DNA of 64,000 nucleotides from assembly GCA_024225635.1 (NCBI GenBank), contig JAAEMK010000741.1, positions 1-64,000 on the forward strand, read 5' to 3'. The position numbers and the translations under genes are program-made. Position 1 is the first letter of the stretch; each line of letters opens with the position of its first letter. Positions 1-8,522 of this stretch are shown one piece after another. The stretch comes from Desulfobacteraceae bacterium (GTDB lineage Bacteria > Desulfobacterota > Desulfobacteria > Desulfobacterales > Desulfobacteraceae). The notes under the pieces were generated by a model. The model saw only the letters and a list, made by a program, of their open reading frames with translations. It did no database searches and was not told the origin of the DNA.

Positions 1-1
1 A

Positions 2-289
2 AAAGCCATGAAATGGCTGGAGCGCATCGGTCTTACCCGGGAGGCCCAGACCCCTTTCCGCCAACTATCCCATGCAGACCAGCGCCTGGTTCTCATCGCC
101 AGGGCACTGATCAAGGTTCCAAGGCTGCTCATACTGGATGAAGCCACCCAGGGGCTGGACGAACCAAACCGCCTGGCCGTGCTTGATTTTCTCGAACAGG
201 TGGCCGGGGAAGGACTCTGCACCATCCTCTATGTCAGCCACCGCACGGACGAATATCGCAACTTTTTCACATCCCATCTCCGGATGTAA
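2..289 (+). CDS. ABC transporter ATP-binding protein, C-terminal part (ModF-like)
   Basis: The reading frame is open at the left edge, so only the last 95 residues are visible. A degenerate ABC signature (LSHADQRL) is followed by Walker B (LLILDEATQGLD) and a switch histidine (YVSHRTDE), in the correct order and spacing for the end of an ABC nucleotide-binding domain. The degenerate signature and the sequence around it resemble the second ATPase domain of ModF/PhrA-type proteins, which are tandem-ATPase proteins linked to molybdate uptake. The family assignment is inferred from a short segment; the ABC ATPase call itself is secure. It runs convergently towards the TRAP operon. Confidence 0.8.
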   Translation, partial: KAMKWLERIGLTREAQTPFRQLSHADQRLVLIARALIKVPRLLILDEATQGLDEPNRLAVLDFLEQVAGEGLCTILYVSHRTDEYRNFFTSHLRM

Positions 290-324
290 CCCTGTTAAGC
301 GGTTGTGTCCCTGGACCCGTTTAC

Positions 325-342
325 AATTTTATGGGCGTCCCC
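325..342 (-). repeat. GGGGACGCCCATAAAATT repeat, single arm
   Basis: This 18-bp stretch between two convergent genes is identical to one arm of the 20-bp inverted repeat at 44700-44797, more than 44 kb away. Such GGGGAC-ended dispersed repeats resemble REP-like elements mobilised in trans by Y1 (IS200-like) transposases. That link is inferred; no such transposase gene is in this window. Confidence 0.6.
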
Positions 343-348
343 AAGTTG

Positions 349-1653
349 TTACCCCAGGAGGCCCGGCAGGAAGGTCACCAGGGCCGGGAAGAGGATCATT
401 AGCAGGATGGTGATGGTGTAGGCCGGGAGGAACAGGGCCACGCCCTTGAACACATCCTTCAGGGGAATGTCCCCGGCAACCCCCGCCACCACGTAGGTGG
501 TTGCTCCCACCGGCGGGGTGACGGCCCCGAGGGTAGTGACAACGGTGATGGTGACGGCAAACCAGACGGGATCGTACCCCATCTGAAGGGCCAGGGGGAA
601 AAAGATGGGAATGGTGATCAATAGAAGCGCCAGGGCATCCATGATGGCCCCCCCAAGAATGTAGATCAGGCAGATGGCGCCCATGATGGCCCAGGCTGGA
701 AGCTCCAGGGCCGCAACCCCGGATGCAAGATCAAAGGGAATCCGGGTGACGGCAAGGAACCTTCCAAAGATCATGGCCCCTGCGATGAGCATGATCACCA
801 TGCAGGAGATTCGCAGGGTGTCACGGATCGCTTTCTTGAAGTTATCCCAGGAGAGGGTCTTGCCGATGACCGCGATCACCAGGGCGAAAAACGCGCCTGC
901 TGCCCCGGCCTCGGACGGGGTGAACACACCGGCCCATAGCCCTGCCATGACAAGGCCGAACAAAAGGAGCATCTCCCCTGCCCCAGAGAGGGAGGCGATC
1001 CTGGCTTTGAGGGAAGGCTTGTCGGCCACGGGCCCCCACTGGGGACGGATGCGGCAGACGAGGCTTACGGTTACGGTCAAAAGCAAAGTCAGGATAATGC
1101 CTGCGCCTATGCCGCCGTAGAAAAGCTTTGCAATGGACTGCTCGGTGGCAAGGCCGATGATGATGAGCACAACGCTTGGCGGAATGACCACCCCCAAGGT
1201 GGAGCCGCAGGCAATGGCCCCGGTGCTGAGAATGGTGGAGTAGCCGTACTTTCTCATCTCGGGCAGTGCAACGGTGCTCATGGTGGCGGCGGTTGCCGTG
1301 TTGGAACCGCAGATGGCGGCAAAGGCGCTGCACGCCATGACGGTGGCCATGGCAAGCCCGCCCCGGATATGGCCGGTCCAGGCGTGGGCGGCCCGGTAGA
1401 GGCGCTGGTTGACCCCTGAGTAAAAGGCGATCTGGCCCATGAAGATGAAAAGCGGAATCACGGTGAGTCCGTATTTGGAGCAGACCGACCAGAAGACCGA
1501 TCCGGCCATGTTCATGCCCGCGTTAAGGTTGATAACATGGGAAAACCCTAGGAATCCCACCAGGGCCATGGAAAAACCCACGGGCATGCCGAGAAAAAAA
1601 AGGACCGCCAGCAGGGAGACGATCCCCGCAACTCCAACAAGGGTAAGGCTCAC
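349..1653 (-). CDS. dctM: TRAP transporter large permease subunit DctM
   Basis: The 434-residue protein is almost entirely hydrophobic, with about 12 membrane segments, and has the normal length for DctM. The N-terminal stretch with GMPVGFSMALVG and the Gly/Pro-rich loop GSTLGVVIPPSVVLIIIG are typical of the family. DctM is the ion-coupled translocation subunit that works with the DctQ membrane subunit and the periplasmic receptor DctP. Its start overlaps the end of dctQ by four bases (ATGA), so translation is probably coupled. It is the last gene of the trpR-like/iorAB/paaK/dctPQM unit, which suggests the substrate is an aromatic organic acid. Confidence 0.93.
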   Translation of the reverse strand: MSLTLVGVAGIVSLLAVLFFLGMPVGFSMALVGFLGFSHVINLNAGMNMAGSVFWSVCSKYGLTVIPLFIFMGQIAFYSGVNQRLYRAAHAWTGHIRGGLAMATVMACSAFAAICGSNTATAATMSTVALPEMRKYGYSTILSTGAIACGSTLGVVIPPSVVLIIIGLATEQSIAKLFYGGIGAGIILTLLLTVTVSLVCRIRPQWGPVADKPSLKARIASLSGAGEMLLLFGLVMAGLWAGVFTPSEAGAAGAFFALVIAVIGKTLSWDNFKKAIRDTLRISCMVIMLIAGAMIFGRFLAVTRIPFDLASGVAALELPAWAIMGAICLIYILGGAIMDALALLLITIPIFFPLALQMGYDPVWFAVTITVVTTLGAVTPPVGATTYVVAGVAGDIPLKDVFKGVALFLPAYTITILLMILFPALVTFLPGLLG

Positions 1654-2120
1654 GACTCTTCTCCAAAACCTGTAAACAACTCATGGACAAAAAGGAGGAC
1701 AAGGACGGCCACCCCGAAGGCGACCACCAGGACAACGGGGTAATAGGGAATTCTCAGGGTTTCGGACACCTCCTCCACCCTTTTGAGGTTCAGCCCTGTC
1801 TTCACCAGCTGATAGGAAAGAAGGGAAAAAAGGCCGATGCAGGCAATGGTGTTGATCCCCTTTGCCGCCTGCCGCACCTTTTTGGGAAACCTGTCAAAGA
1901 GGATGCTCACATAAAGGTGCTCTTTTTTAGAATGGGAAAACGAGAGGCTCAGGCCGAACACGGCGGCCCCCAGGAATCCCATGATTTCAAAGGTGCCCCG
2001 GATGGGGATGCCTGCCTGGCGGGCCAGGATATTGGCCGTGGTCAGGACGACCATCATCACCAGGAGCACACCCGCAACCCCGGTCTGGAGCCTGTTGAGC
2101 AATGTCAGGATCCTGTGCAT
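1650..2120 (-). CDS. dctQ: TRAP transporter small permease subunit DctQ
   Basis: This 156-residue protein has four predicted membrane segments, at about 12-35, 45-65, 85-108 and 125-148. A short charged loop (SFSHSKKEHLYVSIL) between helices 2 and 3 is typical of DctQ. It sits between dctP and dctM with one-base and four-base overlaps, the usual TRAP arrangement. DctQ forms the membrane complex with DctM. Sequence conservation in this family is weak, so the call rests on topology, length and context together. Confidence 0.9.
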   Translation of the reverse strand: MHRILTLLNRLQTGVAGVLLVMMVVLTTANILARQAGIPIRGTFEIMGFLGAAVFGLSLSFSHSKKEHLYVSILFDRFPKKVRQAAKGINTIACIGLFSLLSYQLVKTGLNLKRVEEVSETLRIPYYPVVLVVAFGVAVLVLLFVHELFTGFGEES

Positions 2121-3169
2121 CAGCTGTCCTTCCCGTGGTTCTCGCCATGCTTTTGGCCATGCTTTTGGATCAGCATCTTGATGGTATCAACAATATTTTC
2201 ACCGTCAAATCCCTTGGCCGACGCCTTCTCGATCCACTTTTTCGTGATGGGCGACAGGGCCTGGTTCCATGCCTCGGAGGTCTGCTGATCCAGCTCCAGA
2301 AACTCCACATTATGGGTCTTTTTGGACCAGTCCACCGCCTCTTTCACATGGTTGTCCATGTAGTTGCCGGTCCAGACGGCCTGCTCCCTTGACAGGTTCT
2401 CCATCACCGCCTTCACGTCTTCGGGAAGGGCGTTCCACCGGTCGAGGTTCATGACCACGGCAAAGGGGTAGACCACGGTGTTGGTCACGGTCACATAGGG
2501 GCACTCCTCGGCGAACTTCAGGTCCTTCATCACCTCGAGGGAGGAGAAGAGGCCCTGGATCACGCCCTTTTGCAGGGCTTCCGGGGTTGCGGACATGGGC
2601 ATGCCGATCTGGTTGGCGCCCCAGGTTTTGAGGATCTCGGCGGCCCCGCCCGAAGCCCGGAGATCCATGCCCCCAAGATCCGGAAGGTTTGCCACCCGTT
2701 TCCTGGACATGATGTTTGCGGGAGCCGTGGTAAAAAGGGCCAGCACCTTGACCTTTTTAAAGGCCTTGGGGTTCTGCTTATTGAAGAGATCCGTGAGCAC
2801 CAGGCTGCCTGTCCTGGAATCGGGGATGCCAAGGGGCAGGCTCACGGCGTTGGTCACGGTGAAGCGTCCGGGCTGGTAGGCCATGCAGAGGCACCCGATA
2901 TCGGCCTGGCCGGAGATTACACCGTCCATCATGTCCCTTGCGCCCAGAAGGGTGCCCCCGGGAAAGGTATTGATGCGCACCTTGCCCTGGGTTTTGGCTT
3001 CAACTTCCGCCTTCCACTGTTCCATCTGCACACAGGGAAAGGTGGGCGCCGGGGGAAAGTTGGCGTAGTTCAGGGAAATGGATCTTGCCTCAACCATTGA
3101 CTGGCCTAGAAAAACCGCCAGGATGGGAGTAATGATTACCGTGGCTGCAAGCCGCTTGAATCTCTTCAT
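2120..3169 (-). CDS. dctP: TRAP transporter periplasmic substrate-binding protein DctP
   Basis: A Sec signal peptide (residues 1 to about 28, ending SMVEARS) is followed by a DctP-type solute receptor (349 residues). The segment AKTQGKVRINTFPGGTLLGA and the region GMDLRASGGAAEILKTWGA, whose arginine normally holds the substrate carboxylate, are family hallmarks. The C-terminus is a short His/Lys-rich tail, caused by an 11-bp direct duplication near 2148-2169. The start has an AAAGGA ribosome site eight bases upstream. The ligand cannot be read from sequence. The neighbours iorAB and paaK suggest an arylpyruvate or arylacetate; this is inference. Confidence 0.92.
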   Translation of the reverse strand: MKRFKRLAATVIITPILAVFLGQSMVEARSISLNYANFPPAPTFPCVQMEQWKAEVEAKTQGKVRINTFPGGTLLGARDMMDGVISGQADIGCLCMAYQPGRFTVTNAVSLPLGIPDSRTGSLVLTDLFNKQNPKAFKKVKVLALFTTAPANIMSRKRVANLPDLGGMDLRASGGAAEILKTWGANQIGMPMSATPEALQKGVIQGLFSSLEVMKDLKFAEECPYVTVTNTVVYPFAVVMNLDRWNALPEDVKAVMENLSREQAVWTGNYMDNHVKEAVDWSKKTHNVEFLELDQQTSEAWNQALSPITKKWIEKASAKGFDGENIVDTIKMLIQKHGQKHGENHGKDS

Positions 3170-3181
3170 TTTTAAGTTCCT

Positions 3182-4477
3182 TTAACTGCTGTTGCCGTTT
3201 CTGTTGTCAAAGACCCGCTGGCTTTTCCGCTGGGTCCGTGGCAGGGCTTCGGGATCGAGTATCTCCACCGCGGCCCTCACAAGAAGTTTTCTTCTCATGC
3301 GGTCGGAAATCATGGCGGCAAGGGCGGTATCGTCATCGGAGGAGCCGTTGCCTGATCGCTCCACCTTCAGGGTCATCATGTCCCGGCCGTTCTCCTGGTG
3401 ATCAAGGATGATCTGGTACTCGCTGCCCGCCCCGTCAATGGGGTCAAGGATAAGATCAATCTGGCTGGGATAGATGTTGACGGCCCTGTAGATGAACATG
3501 TCGTCGCTCCGGCCCTGGATTCGTCCGTGCCGGGGAAAGGAGATGCCGCAGGGACAGTCACCGGGGATGATCCGGGTGATGTCGTGGGTCCGGTAGCGGA
3601 TGAGGGGGCTTGCCTCCTTTTTCAGGGAGGTGATCACAAGCTCGCCCACCTCGCCTTCCGGCACCGGCTTCAGTGTGACGGGATCGATGATCTCATATAT
3701 GAAAAGGTCATCCCAGAAGTGGATACCTTCATGGGCGGAACAGTCAAGGCCGGCTCCAGGGCCGTACACCTCGGTGAGGCCGTAGATGTCATAGATCTCG
3801 TCAACACCCAGCATCTCGCTGATGCGATTGCGCATGGCGTCGCTGTGGCGTTCCGCCCCGAGTATGATCTTCTTGAGATTGATCTTGGACAAAAGCCCCC
3901 TCTTCCTGACCTCCTCCGCCATGAGCAGCGCCATGGAGGCGGTGGAGCAGAATACAGTGCTCTGCATGTCCACCAGCATCTCCACATGCATGTCCGTGTT
4001 CACCGGGCCCATGGGCACGGCCATGGCGCCGAACCGTTCGCACCCGAGCTGGAACCCGGCCCCGGCGGTCCAGAGGCCGTAGCCCACGGCAATGTGAACC
4101 CGGTCCCGCCGGGTCATGCCGGAAAGTTCATAGCAGCGGGCAAACATGTCTGCCCACACATCGATATCCTTCTGTGTGTAGCACATCACCTTGCGCTTGC
4201 CGGTGGTGCCGGAGGAACCGTGGATTCTCACCACCTCTTCGTCGGAAACCGACTTCAGGGGCAAGGGGTAGTCAGCCTGGAGATCGTCCTTGTCCAGGAA
4301 GGGCAGTTTTTCAAGGTCCTTGAGGCTTTTGACGTCCCGGGCCGTGACCCCGGCCTTGCCAAAGGTCCTCTGATAGAGGGAGGAGTTGGCAAAGGCATGG
4401 TCCACGGTCCACTTAAGTCCGTCAAGCTGAATCTTTTCAATGGCTTCCCGGTTCAAATTCTGGGGGATGAATCCCAT
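3182..4477 (-). CDS. paaK: Phenylacetate-CoA ligase-like AMP-forming enzyme
   Basis: The 431 residues match the usual length of PaaK-type ligases. The ATP-binding loop HGSSGTTGKRK lies near residue 90, YGLTEVYGPGAGLDC near 240, and the C-terminal AMP-binding domain begins around 330 with GRSDDMFIYRAVNIYPSQID. The reaction is arylacetate + ATP + CoA to arylacetyl-CoA + AMP + PPi. The start codon shares one base with the iorB stop (TAATG). In bacteria and archaea PaaK-like genes often accompany iorAB, where the oxidoreductase makes arylacetyl-CoA from arylpyruvates. The ligase could feed or drain the same pool; direction and exact acid are unknown. Confidence 0.9.
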   Translation of the reverse strand: MGFIPQNLNREAIEKIQLDGLKWTVDHAFANSSLYQRTFGKAGVTARDVKSLKDLEKLPFLDKDDLQADYPLPLKSVSDEEVVRIHGSSGTTGKRKVMCYTQKDIDVWADMFARCYELSGMTRRDRVHIAVGYGLWTAGAGFQLGCERFGAMAVPMGPVNTDMHVEMLVDMQSTVFCSTASMALLMAEEVRKRGLLSKINLKKIILGAERHSDAMRNRISEMLGVDEIYDIYGLTEVYGPGAGLDCSAHEGIHFWDDLFIYEIIDPVTLKPVPEGEVGELVITSLKKEASPLIRYRTHDITRIIPGDCPCGISFPRHGRIQGRSDDMFIYRAVNIYPSQIDLILDPIDGAGSEYQIILDHQENGRDMMTLKVERSGNGSSDDDTALAAMISDRMRRKLLVRAAVEILDPEALPRTQRKSQRVFDNRNGNSS

Positions 4478-5010
4478 TACAGCTCCTTACAAGTGTGGTT
4501 GTATCCTGTTTCAAGCGCCAGCAGCGCATTTGCCCGTACGGCGTCGCTCTTTGCCGAAAAAACCTTCTCTATCTGCCCTTTGATCCTGTCAAGGGAGCAT
4601 ACCGGCACCGATCCCAATGCCGCCCCCAGCATATAAAGATTGGTGGAAGGCAGGTTGTTGTCCTGCAATGCCATGGCATCCGCATCCACCGGGGTCAGGT
4701 CTACACTCTTGACATCTTTTTCATCCGAGTTGACAATGGCCTTGCCCCCATCCCTGAGGAATCCCCTGTGCTGGGGATAATTTTCCTCCTTCAGGGCCAC
4801 AAGCAGGTCGGCGTTCCCCGGCCGTATGAGGGGGCTCTTGAAGGTCCCCACCTTGAGGTGTGAAATTACGGTGCCGCCCCGCTGGGCCATGCCGTGGGTC
4901 TCTGAAGTGAGCACCCTCTTATTGTCGTCCATGCAGGCCTGGGCAAGCAGCCTTGTCACAAAAAGAACGCCCTGGCCCCCTACTCCGCTGATTACTATCT
5001 GATAGTTCAT
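4477..5010 (-). CDS. iorB: Indolepyruvate ferredoxin oxidoreductase, beta subunit
   Basis: This is the 177-residue gamma-type domain of 2-oxoacid:ferredoxin oxidoreductases, with the nucleotide-like loop ISGVGGQGVLFVTRLLAQA at the very N-terminus and TSETHGMAQRGGTVISHLK near residue 40. I chose the ATG at 5010 because a GGGGA ribosome site lies five bases upstream and the conserved domain starts immediately. A longer frame runs back to 5205 but would overlap the Fe-S coding end of iorA. With IorA it oxidatively decarboxylates aryl pyruvates to arylacetyl-CoA, reducing ferredoxin. Confidence 0.93.
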   Translation of the reverse strand: MNYQIVISGVGGQGVLFVTRLLAQACMDDNKRVLTSETHGMAQRGGTVISHLKVGTFKSPLIRPGNADLLVALKEENYPQHRGFLRDGGKAIVNSDEKDVKSVDLTPVDADAMALQDNNLPSTNLYMLGAALGSVPVCSLDRIKGQIEKVFSAKSDAVRANALLALETGYNHTCKEL

Positions 5011-5026
5011 TTGATTCCCCATTGAA

Positions 5027-6856
5027 TTAATTAACATGACCCGGAACGATGGAGCCCTTTGGACAGACATGGACGCATACCCCGCATCCTGAACAGAGGG
5101 AGGCGTCGATATCCACCCGCTCGTTGTCGCTGTCAAGGACAAGGGCCGGGCACTCGAAGTGCGAGACGCAATAACCGCAGCCGTCACAGTCTTCGGAAAC
5201 CTCAACCTTCCGGTACTGTTCCTTGCGCTGCTCTTTTGTCATGCTCAAGAGACAGGGGGACCGGGAGATCACAACGCCGGGACCATGCTCTTTCGTATGG
5301 GCCACGGCCTCCTTGACCAGGGAAATGAACCCTTTGGTATCCATGGGATCGGCTGTCTTGCAATAGGTAATGCCGCAGCCGGCCACAAGTTTCTCAATAT
5401 CAACGGAAGCAACCTCCTCCCCGAGGACATCGATGCCCGTGGCGGGAGTGGGCTGGTTGCCGGTCATGGCGGTTGTTCTATTGTCCAGAATTACGAGGAG
5501 AATGGGCGCCTTCTGGACAACGGCGTCGATGAGGGCGGGAACCCCCGCATGGAAAAAGGTGGAATCCCCCATGGTGGCCACGATGGGGGGACGCTTTTCG
5601 TCGGAATAGGCGTGGGCAAAGCCCGCGGCCTGGCTGATGGCGGCCCCCATGCAGAGCACGGTGTCCACGGCCCCGAGGTTCATGCCCAGGGTGTAGCAGC
5701 CGATGTCGCTGGTGTAGATGCCCTTGGGAGCGGCCTTTTTAATGGCGAAAAAGCTTGCCCGGTGGGGACAGCCCGCACACAGTGTGGGACGACGGCCGGG
5801 AACGGATTCCATGACCGAAGAACGGGGCTCGGTCCCTGCGAACTCGGCAATGACGGCCTCCATGATCTCGGGAAGCAGCTCTCCGGTCCTGGGCACATGG
5901 CCGCTCTCTTTTCCCTTGACCTTGTCCCTTCTGGCAAGCTGCATCTCGATGATGCCGGTGGTTTCCTCCAGCACCAGGATATCGGAGTGATTCTCCAGGA
6001 CCTCGTCAATGAAAGCCGTATGCAGGGGATATGGCTGGACAACCTGATAGAGGGCGACCCTGTCGCTGATCCCAAGCTCGTTGATGATATCCCGGGCATG
6101 GGCGGCACTGACGCCCGCCACCACAATGGCCTTTGACGGCTTGCCCGTATCCGGGTTGAGGCGAACCGGGGCGGTCTCTTCAAACCGGGCGATATCGGCA
6201 AGCTTTGCCTCGAGGTCGTTGTGGAGCTTGAACCGGAACTTGGGTGTGGCGGCCCACCGTCCCGGGTTTTTCTCAAAGTTCGCCTCGACGGTGCCGGGGG
6301 TGACCTTATTGAGTTGAATATCCTGGCGGGCGTGGCAGACCCGTGTGGTGGGCCGTATCATCACCGGAATCTCAAACTGTTCCGACAGCCTGAACCCGAG
6401 ATCAGCCATGTCCCTTGCCTGCTCCGGCGAATCCGGGTCCAGCACGGGAATCTTGGCGGACATGGCATAGAGCCTGGAGTCCTGTTCGGTCTGGGAGGAG
6501 TGGGGACCGGGATCATCGGCGCTGATCACCAGGAATCCCCCTTTTACTCCCAGGTAGGCGGCGCTCATGAAGGGATCGGAGGCAACGTTCAGCCCCACCT
6601 GTTTCATGGCGACAGCGCTTCGCTGGCCGGCGATGCTTGCCGCATAGGCGATCTCGAAAGCCACCTTCTCGTTCACGGCCCACTGCACATGCAGGGAGTC
6701 AAGGGTTTCCGATTTTTTCAGGGCCGCAACGGCCGGAAGAATCTCAGATGCGGGGGTTCCGGGATAGGCGGTGGCCATCTGGCAGCCGCTTTCGCAAAGC
6801 CCCCTTGCCAGGGCTTCGTTCCCCAGCATGAGCTGTCTATCATTTTTCTGTGTCAC
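5027..6856 (-). CDS. iorA: Indolepyruvate ferredoxin oxidoreductase, alpha subunit
   Basis: The 609-residue alpha subunit of the arylpyruvate:ferredoxin oxidoreductase has the pyrimidine-binding domain first (YPGTPASEILPAVAAL). The TPP domain follows, with CAGCPHRASF and the GDSTFFHAG motif. Two C-terminal ferredoxin-like clusters are visible, CDGCGYCVSHFEC and CSGCGVCVHVCPKGS; the first has a slightly irregular fourth-cysteine spacing. I chose the GTG at 6856 because AAGGAG lies six bases upstream. A GTG at 6877 is also possible. The start overlaps the end of the TrpR-like regulator gene by 17 bases, so the two are co-transcribed. It acts in the cytoplasm on deaminated Trp, Phe or Tyr. Confidence 0.95.
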   Translation of the reverse strand: MTQKNDRQLMLGNEALARGLCESGCQMATAYPGTPASEILPAVAALKKSETLDSLHVQWAVNEKVAFEIAYAASIAGQRSAVAMKQVGLNVASDPFMSAAYLGVKGGFLVISADDPGPHSSQTEQDSRLYAMSAKIPVLDPDSPEQARDMADLGFRLSEQFEIPVMIRPTTRVCHARQDIQLNKVTPGTVEANFEKNPGRWAATPKFRFKLHNDLEAKLADIARFEETAPVRLNPDTGKPSKAIVVAGVSAAHARDIINELGISDRVALYQVVQPYPLHTAFIDEVLENHSDILVLEETTGIIEMQLARRDKVKGKESGHVPRTGELLPEIMEAVIAEFAGTEPRSSVMESVPGRRPTLCAGCPHRASFFAIKKAAPKGIYTSDIGCYTLGMNLGAVDTVLCMGAAISQAAGFAHAYSDEKRPPIVATMGDSTFFHAGVPALIDAVVQKAPILLVILDNRTTAMTGNQPTPATGIDVLGEEVASVDIEKLVAGCGITYCKTADPMDTKGFISLVKEAVAHTKEHGPGVVISRSPCLLSMTKEQRKEQYRKVEVSEDCDGCGYCVSHFECPALVLDSDNERVDIDASLCSGCGVCVHVCPKGSIVPGHVN

Positions 6857-7145
6857 TGGTGTCTCCTTTTTCCGCACTGTTTGTATCTCGTTTCAGGATC
6901 TTGAGAACCATGGAATTCTCCTGCTTCAGGATCTTTGATCCCCGGGTTATCTTGCAGAGGCTGATCCTGTACTTTTCGGCTATTTTGCGCTGGGTCATGC
7001 CCCTGTGAAGGTCGGTCAGAAGCTTCCACCTCAGGGAGAGGTCGGCAAGCTCCGCCGGTGTGAGGATCTCCTCAAACAATTGCTCGAGCTCGTCCAGATC
7101 ATCGATGGAGGCAACAGCTTTTAACAACTCTCTTTCAACAGGCAT
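6840..7145 (-). CDS. TrpR/YerC-family transcriptional regulator
   Basis: The 101-residue protein carries the Trp-repressor fold. The segment LTPAELADLSLRWKLL leads into a helix-turn-helix (RGMTQRKIAEKYRIS) and the hallmark KITRGSKILK. By eye, Thr29, Arg39 and Arg68 align with Thr44, Arg54 and Arg84 of E. coli TrpR, the residues that hold tryptophan. The ATG at 7145 has AAAGGAG six bases upstream. A longer frame to 7247 lacks a site and would add an unrelated N-terminus. As the first gene of the iorAB-paaK-dctPQM unit it probably controls that unit in response to an aromatic amino acid or derivative. That role is inferred. Confidence 0.88.
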   Translation of the reverse strand: MPVERELLKAVASIDDLDELEQLFEEILTPAELADLSLRWKLLTDLHRGMTQRKIAEKYRISLCKITRGSKILKQENSMVLKILKRDTNSAEKGDTSDTEK

Positions 7146-7166
7146 AGGTGCTCCTTTACATAAGTT

Positions 7167-7186
7167 TGTTTCTGCGTGGAGAAACA
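7167..7186. promoter_or_regulatory. Small inverted repeat upstream of trpR-like gene
   Basis: TGTTTC and GAAACA are separated by eight bases, about 20 bp upstream of the regulator's start. It could be a binding half-site pair for autoregulation or a weak leader hairpin. It does not match the E. coli trp operator. Support is only symmetry and position. Confidence 0.25.
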
Positions 7187-7233
7187 TACACCAATAAAAT
7201 TTATTTGCAAGCTTTTTATGAAGGGGATGGTTC

Positions 7234-7263
7234 TTGACTCTTTGCAAACTAAAGTGGTATTAA
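7234..7263 (+). promoter_or_regulatory. Candidate sigma-70 promoter for parM-like gene
   Basis: TTGACT and TATTAA are separated by 18 bp, about 70 bp upstream of the actin-like gene at 7335, in the AT-rich gap between divergent genes. It would also serve the tightly linked larB. Confidence 0.5.
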
Positions 7264-7334
7264 TTTTCATTTTTATCAATATTGTTTTATTGCGACTCCA
7301 CGCGGAAATTGCATACGAATAAAAAGGAGGGATC

Positions 7335-8519
7335 ATGGAAATTGTGGGGATAGATGTCGGTTTTGGATTCACAAAAGCATTTAACGGCACAAATTCTGTT
7401 ATTTTTAAATCCATTATCGGAGATTCCACAGACATCCAGTTCAACTCCTCCCTGGGCGGCGACGACAGCGCCTCCAACCTCCATGTCACCCTGGACGGAG
7501 AATCATATTTCATTGGCAACTATGCGGAACAACAGTCCAATGTAAGGGAGTTCACCCTGGACCAGGGAAAACTGCTGTCGGACTTTGTCAGGATACTTGC
7601 CGTCACCGCCGCAGGGGTATGCTGTGAGAACAAAACCTCCCTGAACGTGGTTTCAGGACTTCCCGTGGGATTCTTAAAACGGGACTACAAACGGTTCGCC
7701 GACCAGATCACCGGCCGCCACGAGATCACCTTCCACAACCAGGGTGGAAAAGACGTCACCAAAAATATTCACATCAACAAGATCCACATGATCCCCCAGC
7801 CCGTGGGCAGTATCTTCAACATGATCATGGACGACAAGGGCAGAATTAAAGAAAAGGCCCTTTCCATGCAGAAGCTCGGGGTCGTGGACATCGGCTTCAG
7901 GACAACCGATTTCAGCATCTTCGACCATCTCCAGTACGTGGAGAGAAGCTCCACCACCATGGATACGGGCATTTCAAAATGCTTTTCCGTGATCTCCAGC
8001 AAACTTCGCCAGGAGAGCGGGGTCAACATCGAGCTCTACCGGATGTTCAAGTTCATTGAATCGGGCATGGTCAAGATCCGGGGCCGGGAATACAACATCT
8101 CCAACCTCAAGAAACGGGTCTATACCCACTCGGCCTCGGCCATTGCCACCGACGTGAACCGCCTCTGGGAAGAGGACTGGGACATCGACACCATCATCCT
8201 GTCCGGCGGGGGCAGCATGGAGCTTGCCGAGTTCCTCCGGCCCCAGATAAAGGGCAACGTCATCCCCGTGGCAAACGGGACCGATGCAAGGCTCAACAAT
8301 GTAAAAGGGTATCTCAAGTTCGGAAAATACAAATGGGGCCATACGGAAACACCGGCTTCCAGCGAGACCGAAAAAACAGTAAAAACAGAAAAAAAAAAGC
8401 CTTCTGACAAGCAGCCCGACGACACCGCCCCGGAAAACAATGGGGAGCCCAAAGACGAGCACAAAGATGAACACAAAGGCGCAAAGGGCCTTGCCTGGCT
8501 CAAGGGAAGCAGGGTATAA
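7335..8519 (+). CDS. ParM/Alp-like bacterial actin (orphan)
   Basis: This is a 394-residue ASKHA-fold ATPase with the phosphate-1 loop at the N-terminus (GIDVGFGFTKAF), phosphate-2 near residue 190 (GVVDIGFRTTDFSIF) and the adenosine motif near 290 (ILSGGGSMELAEFL). This pattern fits plasmid-segregation actins (ParM, Alp7A-like) rather than MreB or FtsA. The last 60 residues are low-complexity, rich in Lys, Glu, Asp and Pro, and probably disordered. AAGGAGG lies just upstream of the ATG. No ParR-like DNA-binding partner or centromere-like repeat array is adjacent. The gene ends three bases before larB. Confidence 0.82.
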   Translation: MEIVGIDVGFGFTKAFNGTNSVIFKSIIGDSTDIQFNSSLGGDDSASNLHVTLDGESYFIGNYAEQQSNVREFTLDQGKLLSDFVRILAVTAAGVCCENKTSLNVVSGLPVGFLKRDYKRFADQITGRHEITFHNQGGKDVTKNIHINKIHMIPQPVGSIFNMIMDDKGRIKEKALSMQKLGVVDIGFRTTDFSIFDHLQYVERSSTTMDTGISKCFSVISSKLRQESGVNIELYRMFKFIESGMVKIRGREYNISNLKKRVYTHSASAIATDVNRLWEEDWDIDTIILSGGGSMELAEFLRPQIKGNVIPVANGTDARLNNVKGYLKFGKYKWGHTETPASSETEKTVKTEKKKPSDKQPDDTAPENNGEPKDEHKDEHKGAKGLAWLKGSRV

Positions 8520-8522
8520 CCA

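Noticed and set aside
3398-4636. A 412-codon open frame on the plus strand opposite the phenylacetate-CoA-ligase gene.
   Set aside because: It is antisense to a well-supported enzyme gene, lacks any domain, and is rich in His, Gly and Val as expected for a mirror frame of GC-rich coding sequence.
7120-7335. E. coli-type trp operator in the regulator's promoter region.
   Set aside because: No match to the CTAG-centred palindrome is present; the small TGTTTC/GAAACA repeat is unrelated to it.
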